From CALGTL01 sp963579135 (GTDB taxonomy: Bacteria; Chloroflexota; Dehalococcoidia; Lucifugimonadales; Australimonadaceae), in the NCBI GenBank assembly GCA_963579135.1, contig CAUZFB010000009.1:1-64000 (forward strand): a DNA stretch of 64,000 nucleotides, read 5' to 3'. Below the pieces are notes generated by a model, which saw nothing but the letters and a program-made list of their open reading frames with translations, had not been told where the DNA came from and ran no database searches. Below are positions 34,469 through 43,279 of the stretch, one piece after another. Every line of letters starts with the position of its first letter. Positions within the stretch are counted from its first letter, which is position 1. A program made the position numbers and the translations under genes.

Positions 34469-34497
34469 AACGGGCTAGCCTGACCGGCTAGCCCGTT
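34469..34497. terminator. Shared terminator between convergent genes
   Basis: AACGGGCTAGCC and GGCTAGCCCGTT form a 12-bp perfect stem with a five-base loop between the decarboxylase-like gene and the convergent MFS gene, which ends eight bases later. Confidence 0.7.
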
Positions 34498-34504
34498 CTG
34501 CGTT

Positions 34505-35752
34505 TCACTCCGCGAGGGCGACACGTACGTAGCTGCGGTTGGGCGCTATGAAGAGGAGCGCTGCGGCCGTCAGCCACATTGCCGCGATAATCCACAGCAC
34601 TGCGCTGTAGCTTTCCGTACGATCGAAGAGCACGCCAGCGAGGATGGGCAGGCCCATCGTGCCGCCGACCTGGAGTGCCATGACCGTGCCGCGGATCGTC
34701 GAGAACGCTTTGCGCCCGAACGCATGCCCGAGCGCCGCCCAAATCAGCGGGTACAGGCCGAAGTTCGGTGCCATGATTAACGCCGCTCCCCAGATGCTCC
34801 ACACCGGACTGCTGAGATTCAGCAGCACCAGGCCCAACGCCACCATCAGGGCTGCCCCGCCTGCTACGGTGAGGCGCCCGAAGCGGTCGGCGAGGGGCCC
34901 CATGATGAGGACCGCGGGCGTGCTTACGAGAGCCATCACCGTGAGGACGAGGGCTCCTTGGACTTCATCCAGGCCTTTCCAGACCATGATGGGTACGAAG
35001 TGTATCTGTAGACCAGCCTGGGCGCTGCCGAACGCCATGACGGCACAAACCATGAACCAGAAAGTAGGCGTCTTGAACGCTTCTTTGGCTGTGGGCTCAG
35101 TGACGGTGGCGGCTGGGTGCTCATCAGACAGGAGCTCGCCGTCGGGGAGCATTCCGAGCTCCTCGGGCGTGTCGCGTGAGAACCATGCGGCCGGGAGGCC
35201 GAGCACCAGCACGAAACCGGCGGCGGCAATCGCCGCCGAACGCCATTCCTTGCTATCTATGACGAACGCAAGCGTGGGGATGATGACGATCGCTCCCAAA
35301 CCTGACCCCACCTGAAGTACTGACATGGCGGTGGCCTTGTACCGATGGAACCAGTTGTTGATGAAAGCGGCTGAGGCATTGAACGCTACGTTGAGGATGA
35401 CAGGGCTGATGATTCCTACGAAGACGATGAATAAGATGAGGACGTTGGGCGACACGGCGAACAGTACGTAGCCGGTCGCAGAGACGATCACCGAGCCGAG
35501 GAGGATCCATCGAGGACCATAGCGGTCCATGAGCGCTCCGGTGATGGGGGCTGCGAGCCCCGCGACCATGGAGCCGGAGGCGAACAGCAGAGCGGACATG
35601 CTGCGCGATAGGCCCAGGTCGTTCTCCAACGGGATGATGAAGAGGGTGCTGCCGAGGATGTACGTGCCCGTCCCGCCGGCTCGTGGGCCGAGCATGAGCG
35701 CGACGATGCGCCAGCCGCGAAATCGTAGGTGTTGCGCAGCGCTGGTCAGCAT
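34505..35752 (-). CDS. Major facilitator superfamily transporter
   Basis: This 415-aa membrane protein has about 12 hydrophobic segments. The first half has FIIPLENDLGLSRSMSAL and GALMDRYGPR, the MFS A-motif loop; the central hydrophilic loop is near 195-215. It is of the OxlT/monocarboxylate-like class and probably takes up an organic acid. It is convergent with the decarboxylase-like gene and divergent from another MFS gene. Substrate unknown. Confidence 0.83.
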   Translation of the reverse strand: MLTSAAQHLRFRGWRIVALMLGPRAGGTGTYILGSTLFIIPLENDLGLSRSMSALLFASGSMVAGLAAPITGALMDRYGPRWILLGSVIVSATGYVLFAVSPNVLILFIVFVGIISPVILNVAFNASAAFINNWFHRYKATAMSVLQVGSGLGAIVIIPTLAFVIDSKEWRSAAIAAAGFVLVLGLPAAWFSRDTPEELGMLPDGELLSDEHPAATVTEPTAKEAFKTPTFWFMVCAVMAFGSAQAGLQIHFVPIMVWKGLDEVQGALVLTVMALVSTPAVLIMGPLADRFGRLTVAGGAALMVALGLVLLNLSSPVWSIWGAALIMAPNFGLYPLIWAALGHAFGRKAFSTIRGTVMALQVGGTMGLPILAGVLFDRTESYSAVLWIIAAMWLTAAALLFIAPNRSYVRVALAE

Positions 35753-35921
35753 GAGGCGAATGGCGTTCCTTTGGGGATTCTGGACGGGGTTTTGGCCGGG
35801 GAAACGGGGGCATTAGACGAACGTAAGGTTTGAGTAGAGTACACCCGGTTCAGCCGTGTGGGTGGGAGCGACGGTAGGGTAGGGCCTCGACGTGATGGAG
35901 TGCCTCGGGTACCGTTGATGC

Positions 35922-37244
35922 GTGAATCAGAGTTTACGCAAGCGACTTGCGTTCCTATCCGTCCTCAGACACCGCGACTATCGCATTTACTACCTCGGCC
36001 TAGTGGCTAGCGTTACGTCCCACCAGGGGATGATTGCTGCCAAGGGCTGGTTGGTGTTCGATATCACGGGCGAGCCGCTGGCGCTCGGCCTGGTGGGCGC
36101 GGCGCAGGCGATACCGGGGCTCATCTTCAACCTTATTGCAGGCGCGCTTGCGGATAGATTCAACCCCCGCCGGATGATCGTGATGGGCGAGGGGGCGGCG
36201 GCATTGCTCATCGCTCTCCTGGCCGTGCTGGTGTTTGCGAATGTCGTCACGGTCTGGCATATCGTGATCATCGCGTTCCTGATCGGCGTGGCAACGTCGT
36301 TCGACCAGCCGGCCCGCCGTGTTGTGTGGCCCGTGCTGATCCCCCGCAGCGAATACGTTGCGGGCACCGCCCTGAACCAGGGCGCATGGAATGGAACGCG
36401 GGTCATCGGGCCGGCGGTGTCCACGGGCATCATTGCGCTGGTGGGCTCGATCACGGGTGATGTCAGATTCGGTGCGGGCATCTCGTTCGTGGTCATCGCA
36501 GCGGGGTTCGCTTCCATGGCGGTGGCGATCATGTTCGTGCGCATCCCAGACATCAAGCGGTCTGGCGGTGCGACGGTGTTCCATGACATCGTCGATGGCT
36601 TGGCTTTTGTTGTTACGCACCGCATCTTCCTGCTGTTGCTGGGACTCAGCTTCGCAATCGGGTACTTCGGTTTGTCGTACCAGCAGCTTCTGCCTGCATT
36701 TGCCAAGAATGACCTTGGGCTGGGCCCGTCCGGACTGGGTGCTCTGTATGTTGCGAGTGGTATCGGTGGCATCGTAGGGATCGTCGTCGCGGCGTCCTAC
36801 GGCTCGAGCGTCGACCGTGCGAAGCTCATCGGTGTGGGAGCAACGCTCATGGGCGCCTCTATCATCGGGTTCGGGATCAGCGGGGTTCTCGGGTGGGCGA
36901 TCTTGGCCGGCGTACTCTCGGCATGCGCGGGAGCTCTCTACTCGATCTTTCAGGTAGGCGCCAACACGCTGCTAAACCTGCTGGTGCCGGTGGAGTTCCG
37001 CGGGCGGGTTATGGGGCTGCGCGGCATCATGTGGAGCCTGTCGCCGCTGGGCGCTTTGCAAGCGGGACTCATCGCCGGGCTCACGAGCACACCGTTCGCC
37101 ATCGGCCTGGGCGGCGTTGGAGTGCTGATCGCCACAGGCCTGGTTTTCGGATTGAGCAAGCAGGTACGGAACGCCGAGAAATTGGTGAGGGAAATGGAGG
37201 CTGCCGAAGCCTTTGACGCAGGCCGTTCCGCCTCCAAGACCTAG
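35922..37244 (+). CDS. Major facilitator superfamily transporter (MFS_3/EntS-like)
   Basis: This 440-aa transporter starts LRHRDYRIYYLGLVASVTS and has GALADRFNPRRM in loop 2-3, as in the exporter group that also includes the 5351 gene. It has about 12 membrane segments and a charged C-terminal tail. The GTG start has no Shine-Dalgarno site; a TACCGT hexamer ends six bases before it, another possible leaderless start. Cargo is unknown. Confidence 0.83.
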   Translation: MNQSLRKRLAFLSVLRHRDYRIYYLGLVASVTSHQGMIAAKGWLVFDITGEPLALGLVGAAQAIPGLIFNLIAGALADRFNPRRMIVMGEGAAALLIALLAVLVFANVVTVWHIVIIAFLIGVATSFDQPARRVVWPVLIPRSEYVAGTALNQGAWNGTRVIGPAVSTGIIALVGSITGDVRFGAGISFVVIAAGFASMAVAIMFVRIPDIKRSGGATVFHDIVDGLAFVVTHRIFLLLLGLSFAIGYFGLSYQQLLPAFAKNDLGLGPSGLGALYVASGIGGIVGIVVAASYGSSVDRAKLIGVGATLMGASIIGFGISGVLGWAILAGVLSACAGALYSIFQVGANTLLNLLVPVEFRGRVMGLRGIMWSLSPLGALQAGLIAGLTSTPFAIGLGGVGVLIATGLVFGLSKQVRNAEKLVREMEAAEAFDAGRSASKT

Positions 37245-37279
37245 CCACTTTCGGCGCCGTGACCAAGGCCGTTATTTGT

Positions 37280-37308
37280 TTGACACCCCTAGGTGCCCCA
37301 CCTATACT
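37280..37308 (+). promoter_or_regulatory. Consensus sigma-70-type promoter of the RidA-like gene
   Basis: TTGACA (37280-37285) and TATACT (37303-37308) are separated by 17 bases. Transcription should begin near 37315, leaving about 63 bases of leader before ATG 37378. Confidence 0.8.
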
Positions 37309-37377
37309 CGCCGCCGCGCGTCCAGGGTGAATCCTGCCGCTATTCCCTATTTTCTGAGGGCATTCGAGGAGGCAAAT

Positions 37378-37764
37378 ATGACAAGGAAAGTACTCCACAT
37401 CCCCGGTAACTGGCACGGCGATCAACCGATTCCGCCAGCGACTAAGACAGGTCCGATTGTGACTTCCGGTGGCGTGTCCGGCTTGGATCCAGAGACCAGC
37501 AAGGTGGTTGAGGATGTCGAAGGACAGGCGAAGTGGGCGTTCGAGCACGTGCGCCGCATCATGGCTGAGGCCGGAGGAACCCCTGACGATATCTGCCACA
37601 TGAACGTATACGTGAAGGCACGTGAGGCGCGCCCGTTGATCAACAAGGAGTGGGTGGCCATGTTCCCCGACGAGGAGAACCGCCCGACCCGCCACACGAT
37701 CCAGTACGACGCACTGGCTGGTGGGATGGAGCTGCAGATTCAGTTCACCGCTTACGTCGCCTAG
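37378..37764 (+). CDS. RidA/YjgF-family protein
   Basis: This 128-aa member of the RidA superfamily resembles enamine/imine deaminases. It has TSGGVSGLDPET, the long FEHVRRIMAEAGGTPDDI helix and VYVKAREARPLINKEW. The family's catalytic Arg near the C-terminus (usually in R-x-x-V) is not in the standard place; RPTRHTIQ supplies arginines instead. The frame extends to 37213, but ATG 37378 has GAGGAGG ahead and a consensus promoter lies between. It is followed 46 bases later by an RraA-type aldolase gene, suggesting a shared catabolic operon. Confidence 0.85.
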   Translation: MTRKVLHIPGNWHGDQPIPPATKTGPIVTSGGVSGLDPETSKVVEDVEGQAKWAFEHVRRIMAEAGGTPDDICHMNVYVKAREARPLINKEWVAMFPDEENRPTRHTIQYDALAGGMELQIQFTAYVA

Positions 37765-37810
37765 CGGTTCGTAGATAGCGAGCCACGGATGGTGATTCAA
37801 GGAGAGAACG

Positions 37811-38482
37811 ATGGCAGTTGATGAGTTCGTGGAGCGACTTCGGAAGCTCGACACGTGTGCCGTGTCCGACGCGCAGGACAAGCTTGGTATCCAAGGGACG
37901 GTGATTGGCATCAATTCGCTCTACCCCGTGGAGCGGATTGCGGGCCGTGCTGTGACGGTGCGGCTGAAGACCAAGGGCCCTGGCGAGACGTCAGTGAGGC
38001 ACCTGTGCACCACTGCGGTGGTGGCGGCTGACCCAGGCGACATCATCGTCATCGACCACCGTGGGCGTGCTGACGCGGCAGGTTGGGGGGGCATCCTCTC
38101 GACGGCTGCGAAGACCAAGGGTCTGGCCGGCGTCATCATCGATGGCGCGAGCCGCGATGTCGATGAGGCGCAGGAGTTGGGGCTACCGTTGTTCGCTCGC
38201 AGTCGTACGCCACTGACGGCGCGCAACCGGATTATCGAAGAGTCCACCAACGAGCAGATCGAGATAGCTCATGTGGCGGTCCGCCCCGGCGACTACATCA
38301 TCGCCGACAACAGCGGGATCGTGGTGGTACCTTCCGAGCGTGTGGCGGAGGTCGTGCCGGAGGCTGAGACCATCGTGGCGCGTGAGGCGGCGATGGCGAA
38401 GGACGTCATCGCAGGTAAGTCGGTCGCTGAGGTTATGGGGACGAACTACGAGCAGATGCTCGCCCGCTCGCCTTCTGCCTAG
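37811..38482 (+). CDS. RraA-family 4-hydroxy-4-methyl-2-oxoglutarate aldolase-like
   Basis: This 223-aa protein has the RraA/HMG-aldolase fold. It has AVSDAQDKLG at the N-terminus, WGGILSTAAKTKGLAGVIIDGASRD with the D-G-x2-R-D active-site block, and the GDYIIADNSGIVVVP strand. The D-G-A-S-R-D set is that of the metal-dependent LigK/GalC aldolases, which split the last intermediate of the protocatechuate 4,5-cleavage route into two keto acids. RNase E-inhibiting RraA proteins are shorter. With the LigAB-like dioxygenase at 19027 this makes a plausible route. It has an AAGGAGAG ribosome site. Confidence 0.87.
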   Translation: MAVDEFVERLRKLDTCAVSDAQDKLGIQGTVIGINSLYPVERIAGRAVTVRLKTKGPGETSVRHLCTTAVVAADPGDIIVIDHRGRADAAGWGGILSTAAKTKGLAGVIIDGASRDVDEAQELGLPLFARSRTPLTARNRIIEESTNEQIEIAHVAVRPGDYIIADNSGIVVVPSERVAEVVPEAETIVAREAAMAKDVIAGKSVAEVMGTNYEQMLARSPSA

Positions 38483-38507
38483 GCGATTGTCCAGTCTGTT
38501 TCAGACC

Positions 38508-38540
38508 AAAGAGGGTGGCCCATCGGCCACCCTCTTTTTT
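38508..38540. terminator. Shared terminator after the aldolase gene
   Basis: AAAGAGGGTGGCC and GGCCACCCTCTTT form a 13-bp stem around CATC, followed by TTTT. It lies between convergent genes. Confidence 0.85.
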
Positions 38541-38570
38541 TCTTTATTGTCGTTTTGGACGGGCCGTTCG

Positions 38571-39569
38571 TTACATGTTGACGACGTTGCGCGCGGGTAG
38601 GCCGTCGAGCACCTCGCGGACGGCCGCGGTCGCTTTGACGCGCATGTCGACCTCACCTTCTTCGCTGTAGAACGCGGAATGGGGAGTGACGATTAATCTG
38701 TGCTTCACCCAGTCCTCACCGGCGCGCCAGGCCTTCAGCAAGGCAAGCTCGGGGCCAGGGGGTTCCGTGGGCATCACGTCGAGCGCGGCAGCAGCCACGC
38801 GTCCTTCGCGAAGGGCGACCTCTAGTGCGTTGGCGTCGAGCACGCCACCCCGTGAGGTGTTCACCAGGTAGGCGCCATGCTTGAGCTTGGCGAGGAAATC
38901 GGAGTTCACCATCGCCCGAGTTTCATTGGTCAACGGAGTATGGAGTGTTAGGAAGTCCGCTTGGGCGAGGAGGTCGTCGAGCTCAAGTCTCCGCAATCCC
39001 AACGCCCGGTCCATGCCGTCGCGGGCGTACGGGTCGTAGAAGGCTACGTCCAAGCCAAAAGCCTTGGCACGTAGTGCGACGGCAATGCCGATGCGACCTA
39101 GTCCTATGATGCCCAGCGTCTTACCTGTCATGCGGAACAAGTGACCGGCTGCCGACCACTCCCATCGCTCCTCATCCTGCTTCACGCTGTCGATGTAGGC
39201 GGGCAGGCCACGGGTTATCCCTAGCAGCAGCGCGATGGTGTGATCGGCGACCTCGTTGGTGCAGTAGTCGGGTACGTTGGAGACCGGGATGCTTTTCTTG
39301 GCCGCCGCTTCAACGTCCACGATATCGTAGCCAACACCCATGCGCACGATGAGCTTGCAGCGCTCAAGTTGGTCGATGGCATTGGCGTCGATCCGTGTTC
39401 GCCAGGTCATGATGGCGTCGGCGTCCCGGACGCTGGCTCCATCCATGTAACCGCGGTCGGGATTCTGCATCACCCGGAGGTTGACATCAGGGCCGAGGCC
39501 CGCCTTCTCGAGGGTATAGTCAGGATCCATGTGGCCGGGGGAGATGTAAACGATAGGTTTGTCAGGCAT
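38571..39569 (-). CDS. D-2-hydroxyacid dehydrogenase
   Basis: NAD-dependent dehydrogenase of 332 aa that interconverts D-2-hydroxy acids and 2-keto acids. The Rossmann motif is GIIGLGRIG; the catalytic trio is seen in NTSRGGVLD (Arg), PTEPPGPE (Glu) and VTPHSAFYSEEG (His). The pattern of the last block is that of the CtBP/glyoxylate reductase-like group. Substrate unknown. It is convergent with the aldolase gene. Confidence 0.9.
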   Translation of the reverse strand: MPDKPIVYISPGHMDPDYTLEKAGLGPDVNLRVMQNPDRGYMDGASVRDADAIMTWRTRIDANAIDQLERCKLIVRMGVGYDIVDVEAAAKKSIPVSNVPDYCTNEVADHTIALLLGITRGLPAYIDSVKQDEERWEWSAAGHLFRMTGKTLGIIGLGRIGIAVALRAKAFGLDVAFYDPYARDGMDRALGLRRLELDDLLAQADFLTLHTPLTNETRAMVNSDFLAKLKHGAYLVNTSRGGVLDANALEVALREGRVAAAALDVMPTEPPGPELALLKAWRAGEDWVKHRLIVTPHSAFYSEEGEVDMRVKATAAVREVLDGLPARNVVNM

Positions 39570-39625
39570 GGGTCACCGTAGGTCAAGATGGAGCATCGCG
39601 AAGTATAGATGACGGGGCCCAGGGG

Positions 39626-40429
39626 CTATCCCTGCTCTCGCCGCTGGCCAAGTACGGCCGTGATAGCTTCGTACCGGTTGTTGAGTTCGAGTTTTCCGTA
39701 GATGCGGTTGATGTGATTTTTGACGGTCTTGGGCTCAATCACGAGGGCGGCTGCTATACCAGCATTGGAGTAGCCACGGACGATGAGCGCAAGGACTTGG
39801 CGTTCCCGTGGCGTGAGCTGGTCTTTTACTTCTTGAGGAACCGTGGTCTCGTCGGTGACTGCGTCCGTAACGGGCGCGCCAACGCGGTGGCGGTACACCT
39901 CGCGAACCGCAGAGCCAATCATGGTGCCCGCGAGGAGAGACAGGAGCGCTATCACGGCAAACTCAGCTGCGTTGAACGGATCGTTCACTATCACATCGCG
40001 CAGGCCCATAACCGCTGCCAGGCTTGCGATGAGGATGCCCGTGGCCACCATTGCCTTGGCAGGCGCAAAGCGCACTGATGCTTCGGCAACGATAATAAGC
40101 AGCGCGCCCAGCGTGGTCGCTGCTGCTGCTGGCTCAGCAGCCAGGCCAGCGCCAAGAACAACCACCGCATCAAGCGTGACCGCAGTCACTCCAAGTCTGC
40201 GTTGGCCCGTTAGGGTGCCCACGCGGTTGGCTGTTCGCCACACGACGGCGTTGCCCAGGGTGATCAGCGCGACCAAGGCGGCAGTCGCGGGGACGGGAAA
40301 GTCTCCGAGCGGGAGCAGGACCGCGAGCGCGACAGCACCCAGCCATCGTGCTCGGACGAAGCTGATCTCCAGTCCCAGCCGCTCAGGGACGCTCGGTTCT
40401 GTTATCGGGGTTGGCATGGGAGTCGCCAT
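39626..40429 (-). CDS. Membrane-anchored LuxR-family transcription regulator
   Basis: This 267-aa protein has an N-terminal part with about six hydrophobic segments (roughly 25-175) and a C-terminal GerE/LuxR helix-turn-helix (LTPRERQVLALIVRGYSNAGIAAALVIEPKTVKNHINRIY). There is no receiver domain, so the membrane part itself is the likely sensor. A -10-like TACAAT lies about 20 bases ahead of the ATG. It is divergent from the unknown genes at 40610-41303. Targets are unknown. Confidence 0.85.
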   Translation of the reverse strand: MATPMPTPITEPSVPERLGLEISFVRARWLGAVALAVLLPLGDFPVPATAALVALITLGNAVVWRTANRVGTLTGQRRLGVTAVTLDAVVVLGAGLAAEPAAAATTLGALLIIVAEASVRFAPAKAMVATGILIASLAAVMGLRDVIVNDPFNAAEFAVIALLSLLAGTMIGSAVREVYRHRVGAPVTDAVTDETTVPQEVKDQLTPRERQVLALIVRGYSNAGIAAALVIEPKTVKNHINRIYGKLELNNRYEAITAVLGQRREQG

Positions 40430-40609
40430 GGGATGGACATTGCGCTGATTGTAGCGCTTACCTCGAAAGCGTCTTCACCGCGAGGTGCGCGAAACGTTCG
40501 TGGCGGGCCCGATTAACCAAGGGGACGGCGCGTGGCGCGTTCGGGCGAGCGTGTCGGCAGGTGCTCTCGGATGGTGCCGGATGCTGGGTGGCAGCGTAAA
40601 ATGCGAGGC

Positions 40610-40759
40610 ATGCTTACGGCATTTGGCACCATCGCAGCTTCAATCATGCTCATCTCATACTGGCAGGAGACGAGATCCACGTGGTTCGTGCAGGCTCGCT
40701 TCTGGAAGCGGCACCGGCGTGAAGCCCTTGCAGGAATGGGTCAGCCAGGGGATGTTTAG
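40610..40759 (+). CDS. Truncated small membrane protein
   Basis: A 49-aa frame starts MLTAFGTIAASIMLISY and then WFVQARFWKRHRRE, with one hydrophobic segment. The opening resembles a widespread ~80-aa two-helix membrane protein family (MLTAFG...Y.LE.RS.WFV), but the second half is replaced by an unrelated charged tail. A TAAAAT hexamer (40597-40602) ends seven bases before the ATG and no ribosome site is visible, so it would be leaderless. Probably a decayed gene; the family link is recalled, not searched. Confidence 0.4.
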   Translation: MLTAFGTIAASIMLISYWQETRSTWFVQARFWKRHRREALAGMGQPGDV

Positions 40760-41303
40760 TACGAGTGCGATCGAGCGTCCGTTGCGCTTGCTGTTGATCG
40801 ATGCCACCGGTAATTCAGAGGGGTGGGAGTGGGATGTTTCGGGTAGGTTAATGAGCGTTCTTGGCAAGCGAGGGCTGGTGCTCGCGGAGAAGCAGGTCAT
40901 CGCGATCACCAGCGTGAGCGACCTAGCAGTGCACGCCCCGTCGCTGGGCGCGGCGAGTTGCGTCGTCCTGTTTTGTCCTGGCGATGATGTCGACGTGTGG
41001 CATTGGCTGACAACCAACGTCAATGGCCCGAAGCTAGCGGTGGTTTGTCAGTGGGGAGATCACGGTGGGCTGCTGGCGGAGGCGGTGCTGAAGGCGCCGG
41101 ATGCGTGGGCGCCGATCGCGGTAGCACCGGACTCGGCGGTTGCGCCCCGCGAGGGGGCGCTGTTCCTCTTGAAGTTCTTGACCGAGTTGAACCTTCACTC
41201 GGACGACCGAATGACGGGGCGAATGGCCTGGTTCGCTTGGACGAAGGCGAACGAGCTTCTGAAGCGCCGACGGATGACGGCGAGGTTCAGGCTGCGCACG
41301 TAG
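40752..41303 (+). CDS. Hypothetical protein, 183 aa
   Basis: Not recognised. The frame is open from 40485, but the part before residue 90 reads as non-coding and ATG 40752 is the natural start. The product begins MFSTSAIERPLRLLLIDATG, has alternating strands and helices (CVVLFCPGDD, KLAVVCQWGD, ALFLLKFLTEL), and ends in a basic tail. The layout looks like a small alpha/beta, receiver-like domain, but no conserved Asp-Lys set is clear. It overlaps the truncated membrane ORF by eight bases and is divergent from the LuxR gene. Confidence 0.55.
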   Translation: MFSTSAIERPLRLLLIDATGNSEGWEWDVSGRLMSVLGKRGLVLAEKQVIAITSVSDLAVHAPSLGAASCVVLFCPGDDVDVWHWLTTNVNGPKLAVVCQWGDHGGLLAEAVLKAPDAWAPIAVAPDSAVAPREGALFLLKFLTELNLHSDDRMTGRMAWFAWTKANELLKRRRMTARFRLRT

Positions 41304-41323
41304 GCTGGCGAACGCGGGATGGT

Positions 41324-43225
41324 TCAGCGAGCACCCCCCTTGAGCTCCAGCCACGCCTCACGAGCTTCCTCGACAGATCCCTCGTCCTCGATGGTGGTGA
41401 TGTCGCCGGGGTCGGAGCCGATGGTGACGGCTTTGAGAACCCGGCGCATAATCTTGCCCGAGCGCGTCTTCGGCAGCATCTTCACGAAGTTAATCTCGCC
41501 GATAACGGCGAACGGTCCAAGTTCGCTGCGTACCGTTGCGGTGAGCTCCGTTCGCAGGGCGTCGCTCGGCTCACGGCCATTCTTGAGCACGATGAACGCG
41601 GAGATGACTTCGCCGCGCAGCTCGTCGGGGCGTCCTGTGGCGCCAGCCTCGGCGACGGCGTCGTGGCTGAGGAACGCCGATTCGACCTCAATGGTGCCGA
41701 TGCGATGAGCGGCAATCTTGATCACTTCATCAGCGCGGCCGGAGAACCATACGTAGCCGTCTTCGTCGATCGAGGCCAGGTCGCCCGTGAAGTAGACGCC
41801 GTGCACCTTTTCCCAATAGTCGTTGCCGTAGCGGTCCGGGTCGCCCCAGATCGTTGGTGTGAGGTTGGGGAAGGGCCGTTTCAGGACCAAGATCCCCTTC
41901 TCGCCGGGCTCGCACAACGCGCCGTCGGGAGTCATGACGGCAACCTCCATCCCGGGCAGGGGGATGCCAGCTGCGCCGGGCTTCTGAGCGGCGAGATTTA
42001 TGCCGTACGGGTTCCCGATGACGGGAGCGCCAGTCTCGGTCTGCCACCAGTTGTCGATTACCGGAATTTCGTTGTTGAGAACCCGCTTCTGCAGCCATTC
42101 CCAAGCGGGGGGATTCAGTACTTCGCCGGCACAGACGATTCGTTCCAGGGAAGAGAGGTCGAAACCCTTGACTGGCTCCTCGCCGAACTTCATGAGCAGC
42201 CTGACGGCGGTGGGGGATGTGAATACGCCGGTGATGCTGAACTCTTCGATCAACCGCCAGAACACGTCTGGGCCTGGGTGGTCAAGTGTGCCTTCGTAAA
42301 GGATGGATGTCGCGCCCACCAAGAGAGGTCCGTAGACGATGTAGCTGTGGCCGACCGCCCATCCCAAGTCGGAGGTCGCCCACCAAACGTCGTTTGCGTT
42401 CAGCCCGTAGCACCAGCGCCCCTGGTTGACGACGCCGACGGCGTATCCACCGTGGGTGTGGACGACGAGCTTCGGCGTGGCGGTGGTGCCGGAGGTCGCG
42501 AGGATGTACGCGGGCTCGTTGGATTCCATCGCTTCGTAGGTGCCAGAATTGCCTCCGGCCTTGGTCAGGAATTCATCCCAGGAGAGATCACGATCTGGGG
42601 TCATCGCCATGTCTGTGTCCGCCCTCTTGAGGGCGATGCAGTGCTCGACGGACTCGCACCCTAGGGCCAGTGCGTCATCTACGAGCTGCTTGAGGTCCAC
42701 CGTCCCGCCCTTCCGGTAGGCGACGTCGGCGGTGAAGACGAGGCGCGAACCGCTGGCACGGATCCGGTCGGCGAGCGCTGGCCCACCGAATCCTGCGAAT
42801 ACGATTGAGTGGATCGCGCCGATGCGGACGGTCGCGAGCATGAGGTAGATGGTTTCGAGACAGTTAGGCATGTAGATGGTGAGGCGGTCGCCACGCTTGA
42901 GTCCCATGCCGCGCAGTGCTGCGGCAACGCTCTCGACCTTTTCCTTCAACTGCGCGTACGTGATTGTGTCGCGGGCACCGAGCTCGTTGGCGTAGATGAA
43001 CGCCGCGTGCCCGCCACGTCCTTGGTCAATCTGGTGATCGATGGCGGCGTAGGACAGGTTGGTCTCGCCACCGACGAACCATTTGAACGAGGGGTACTCA
43101 GCTTGATAGACCGTGTCCCAGGTCTTCAGCCACGGAATCTGTCGCGCCGCCTTAGCCCAGAACTCGTCGGGGGTCTCTAGGGCCTCGGCTGTCAACCGTC
43201 GTACCGTTGGGCTGATGATCTCCAT
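41324..43225 (-). CDS. Acyl-CoA synthetase, acetyl/propionyl-CoA synthetase family
   Basis: AMP-forming ligase of 633 aa that activates a short carboxylic acid to its CoA thioester. The A3 loop is ATSGTTATPK, with Ala in place of the usual Gly before the Pro. The later motifs include NWWQTETG, YFTGDLASIDEDGY, and SGRADEVIKIAAHRIGTIE; the acetylatable Lys lies in KTRSGKIMRR. The N-terminal AcsA-type region (WFVGGETNLSYAAIDH) is intact. It sits 54 bases downstream of icmF on the same strand, so its acid is probably the substrate or product side of that mutase, for example isobutyrate, butyrate or propionate. Confidence 0.92.
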   Translation of the reverse strand: MEIISPTVRRLTAEALETPDEFWAKAARQIPWLKTWDTVYQAEYPSFKWFVGGETNLSYAAIDHQIDQGRGGHAAFIYANELGARDTITYAQLKEKVESVAAALRGMGLKRGDRLTIYMPNCLETIYLMLATVRIGAIHSIVFAGFGGPALADRIRASGSRLVFTADVAYRKGGTVDLKQLVDDALALGCESVEHCIALKRADTDMAMTPDRDLSWDEFLTKAGGNSGTYEAMESNEPAYILATSGTTATPKLVVHTHGGYAVGVVNQGRWCYGLNANDVWWATSDLGWAVGHSYIVYGPLLVGATSILYEGTLDHPGPDVFWRLIEEFSITGVFTSPTAVRLLMKFGEEPVKGFDLSSLERIVCAGEVLNPPAWEWLQKRVLNNEIPVIDNWWQTETGAPVIGNPYGINLAAQKPGAAGIPLPGMEVAVMTPDGALCEPGEKGILVLKRPFPNLTPTIWGDPDRYGNDYWEKVHGVYFTGDLASIDEDGYVWFSGRADEVIKIAAHRIGTIEVESAFLSHDAVAEAGATGRPDELRGEVISAFIVLKNGREPSDALRTELTATVRSELGPFAVIGEINFVKMLPKTRSGKIMRRVLKAVTIGSDPGDITTIEDEGSVEEAREAWLELKGGAR

Positions 43226-43279
43226 AGCTACTCCTTGATCCTGGTTTTGCTGAGGTTACGGGCGGAACGCCGCCGATGG

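Noticed and set aside
40997..42664. 555-codon plus-strand frame
   Set aside because: Antisense to the acyl-CoA synthetase, which has all family motifs on the minus strand.
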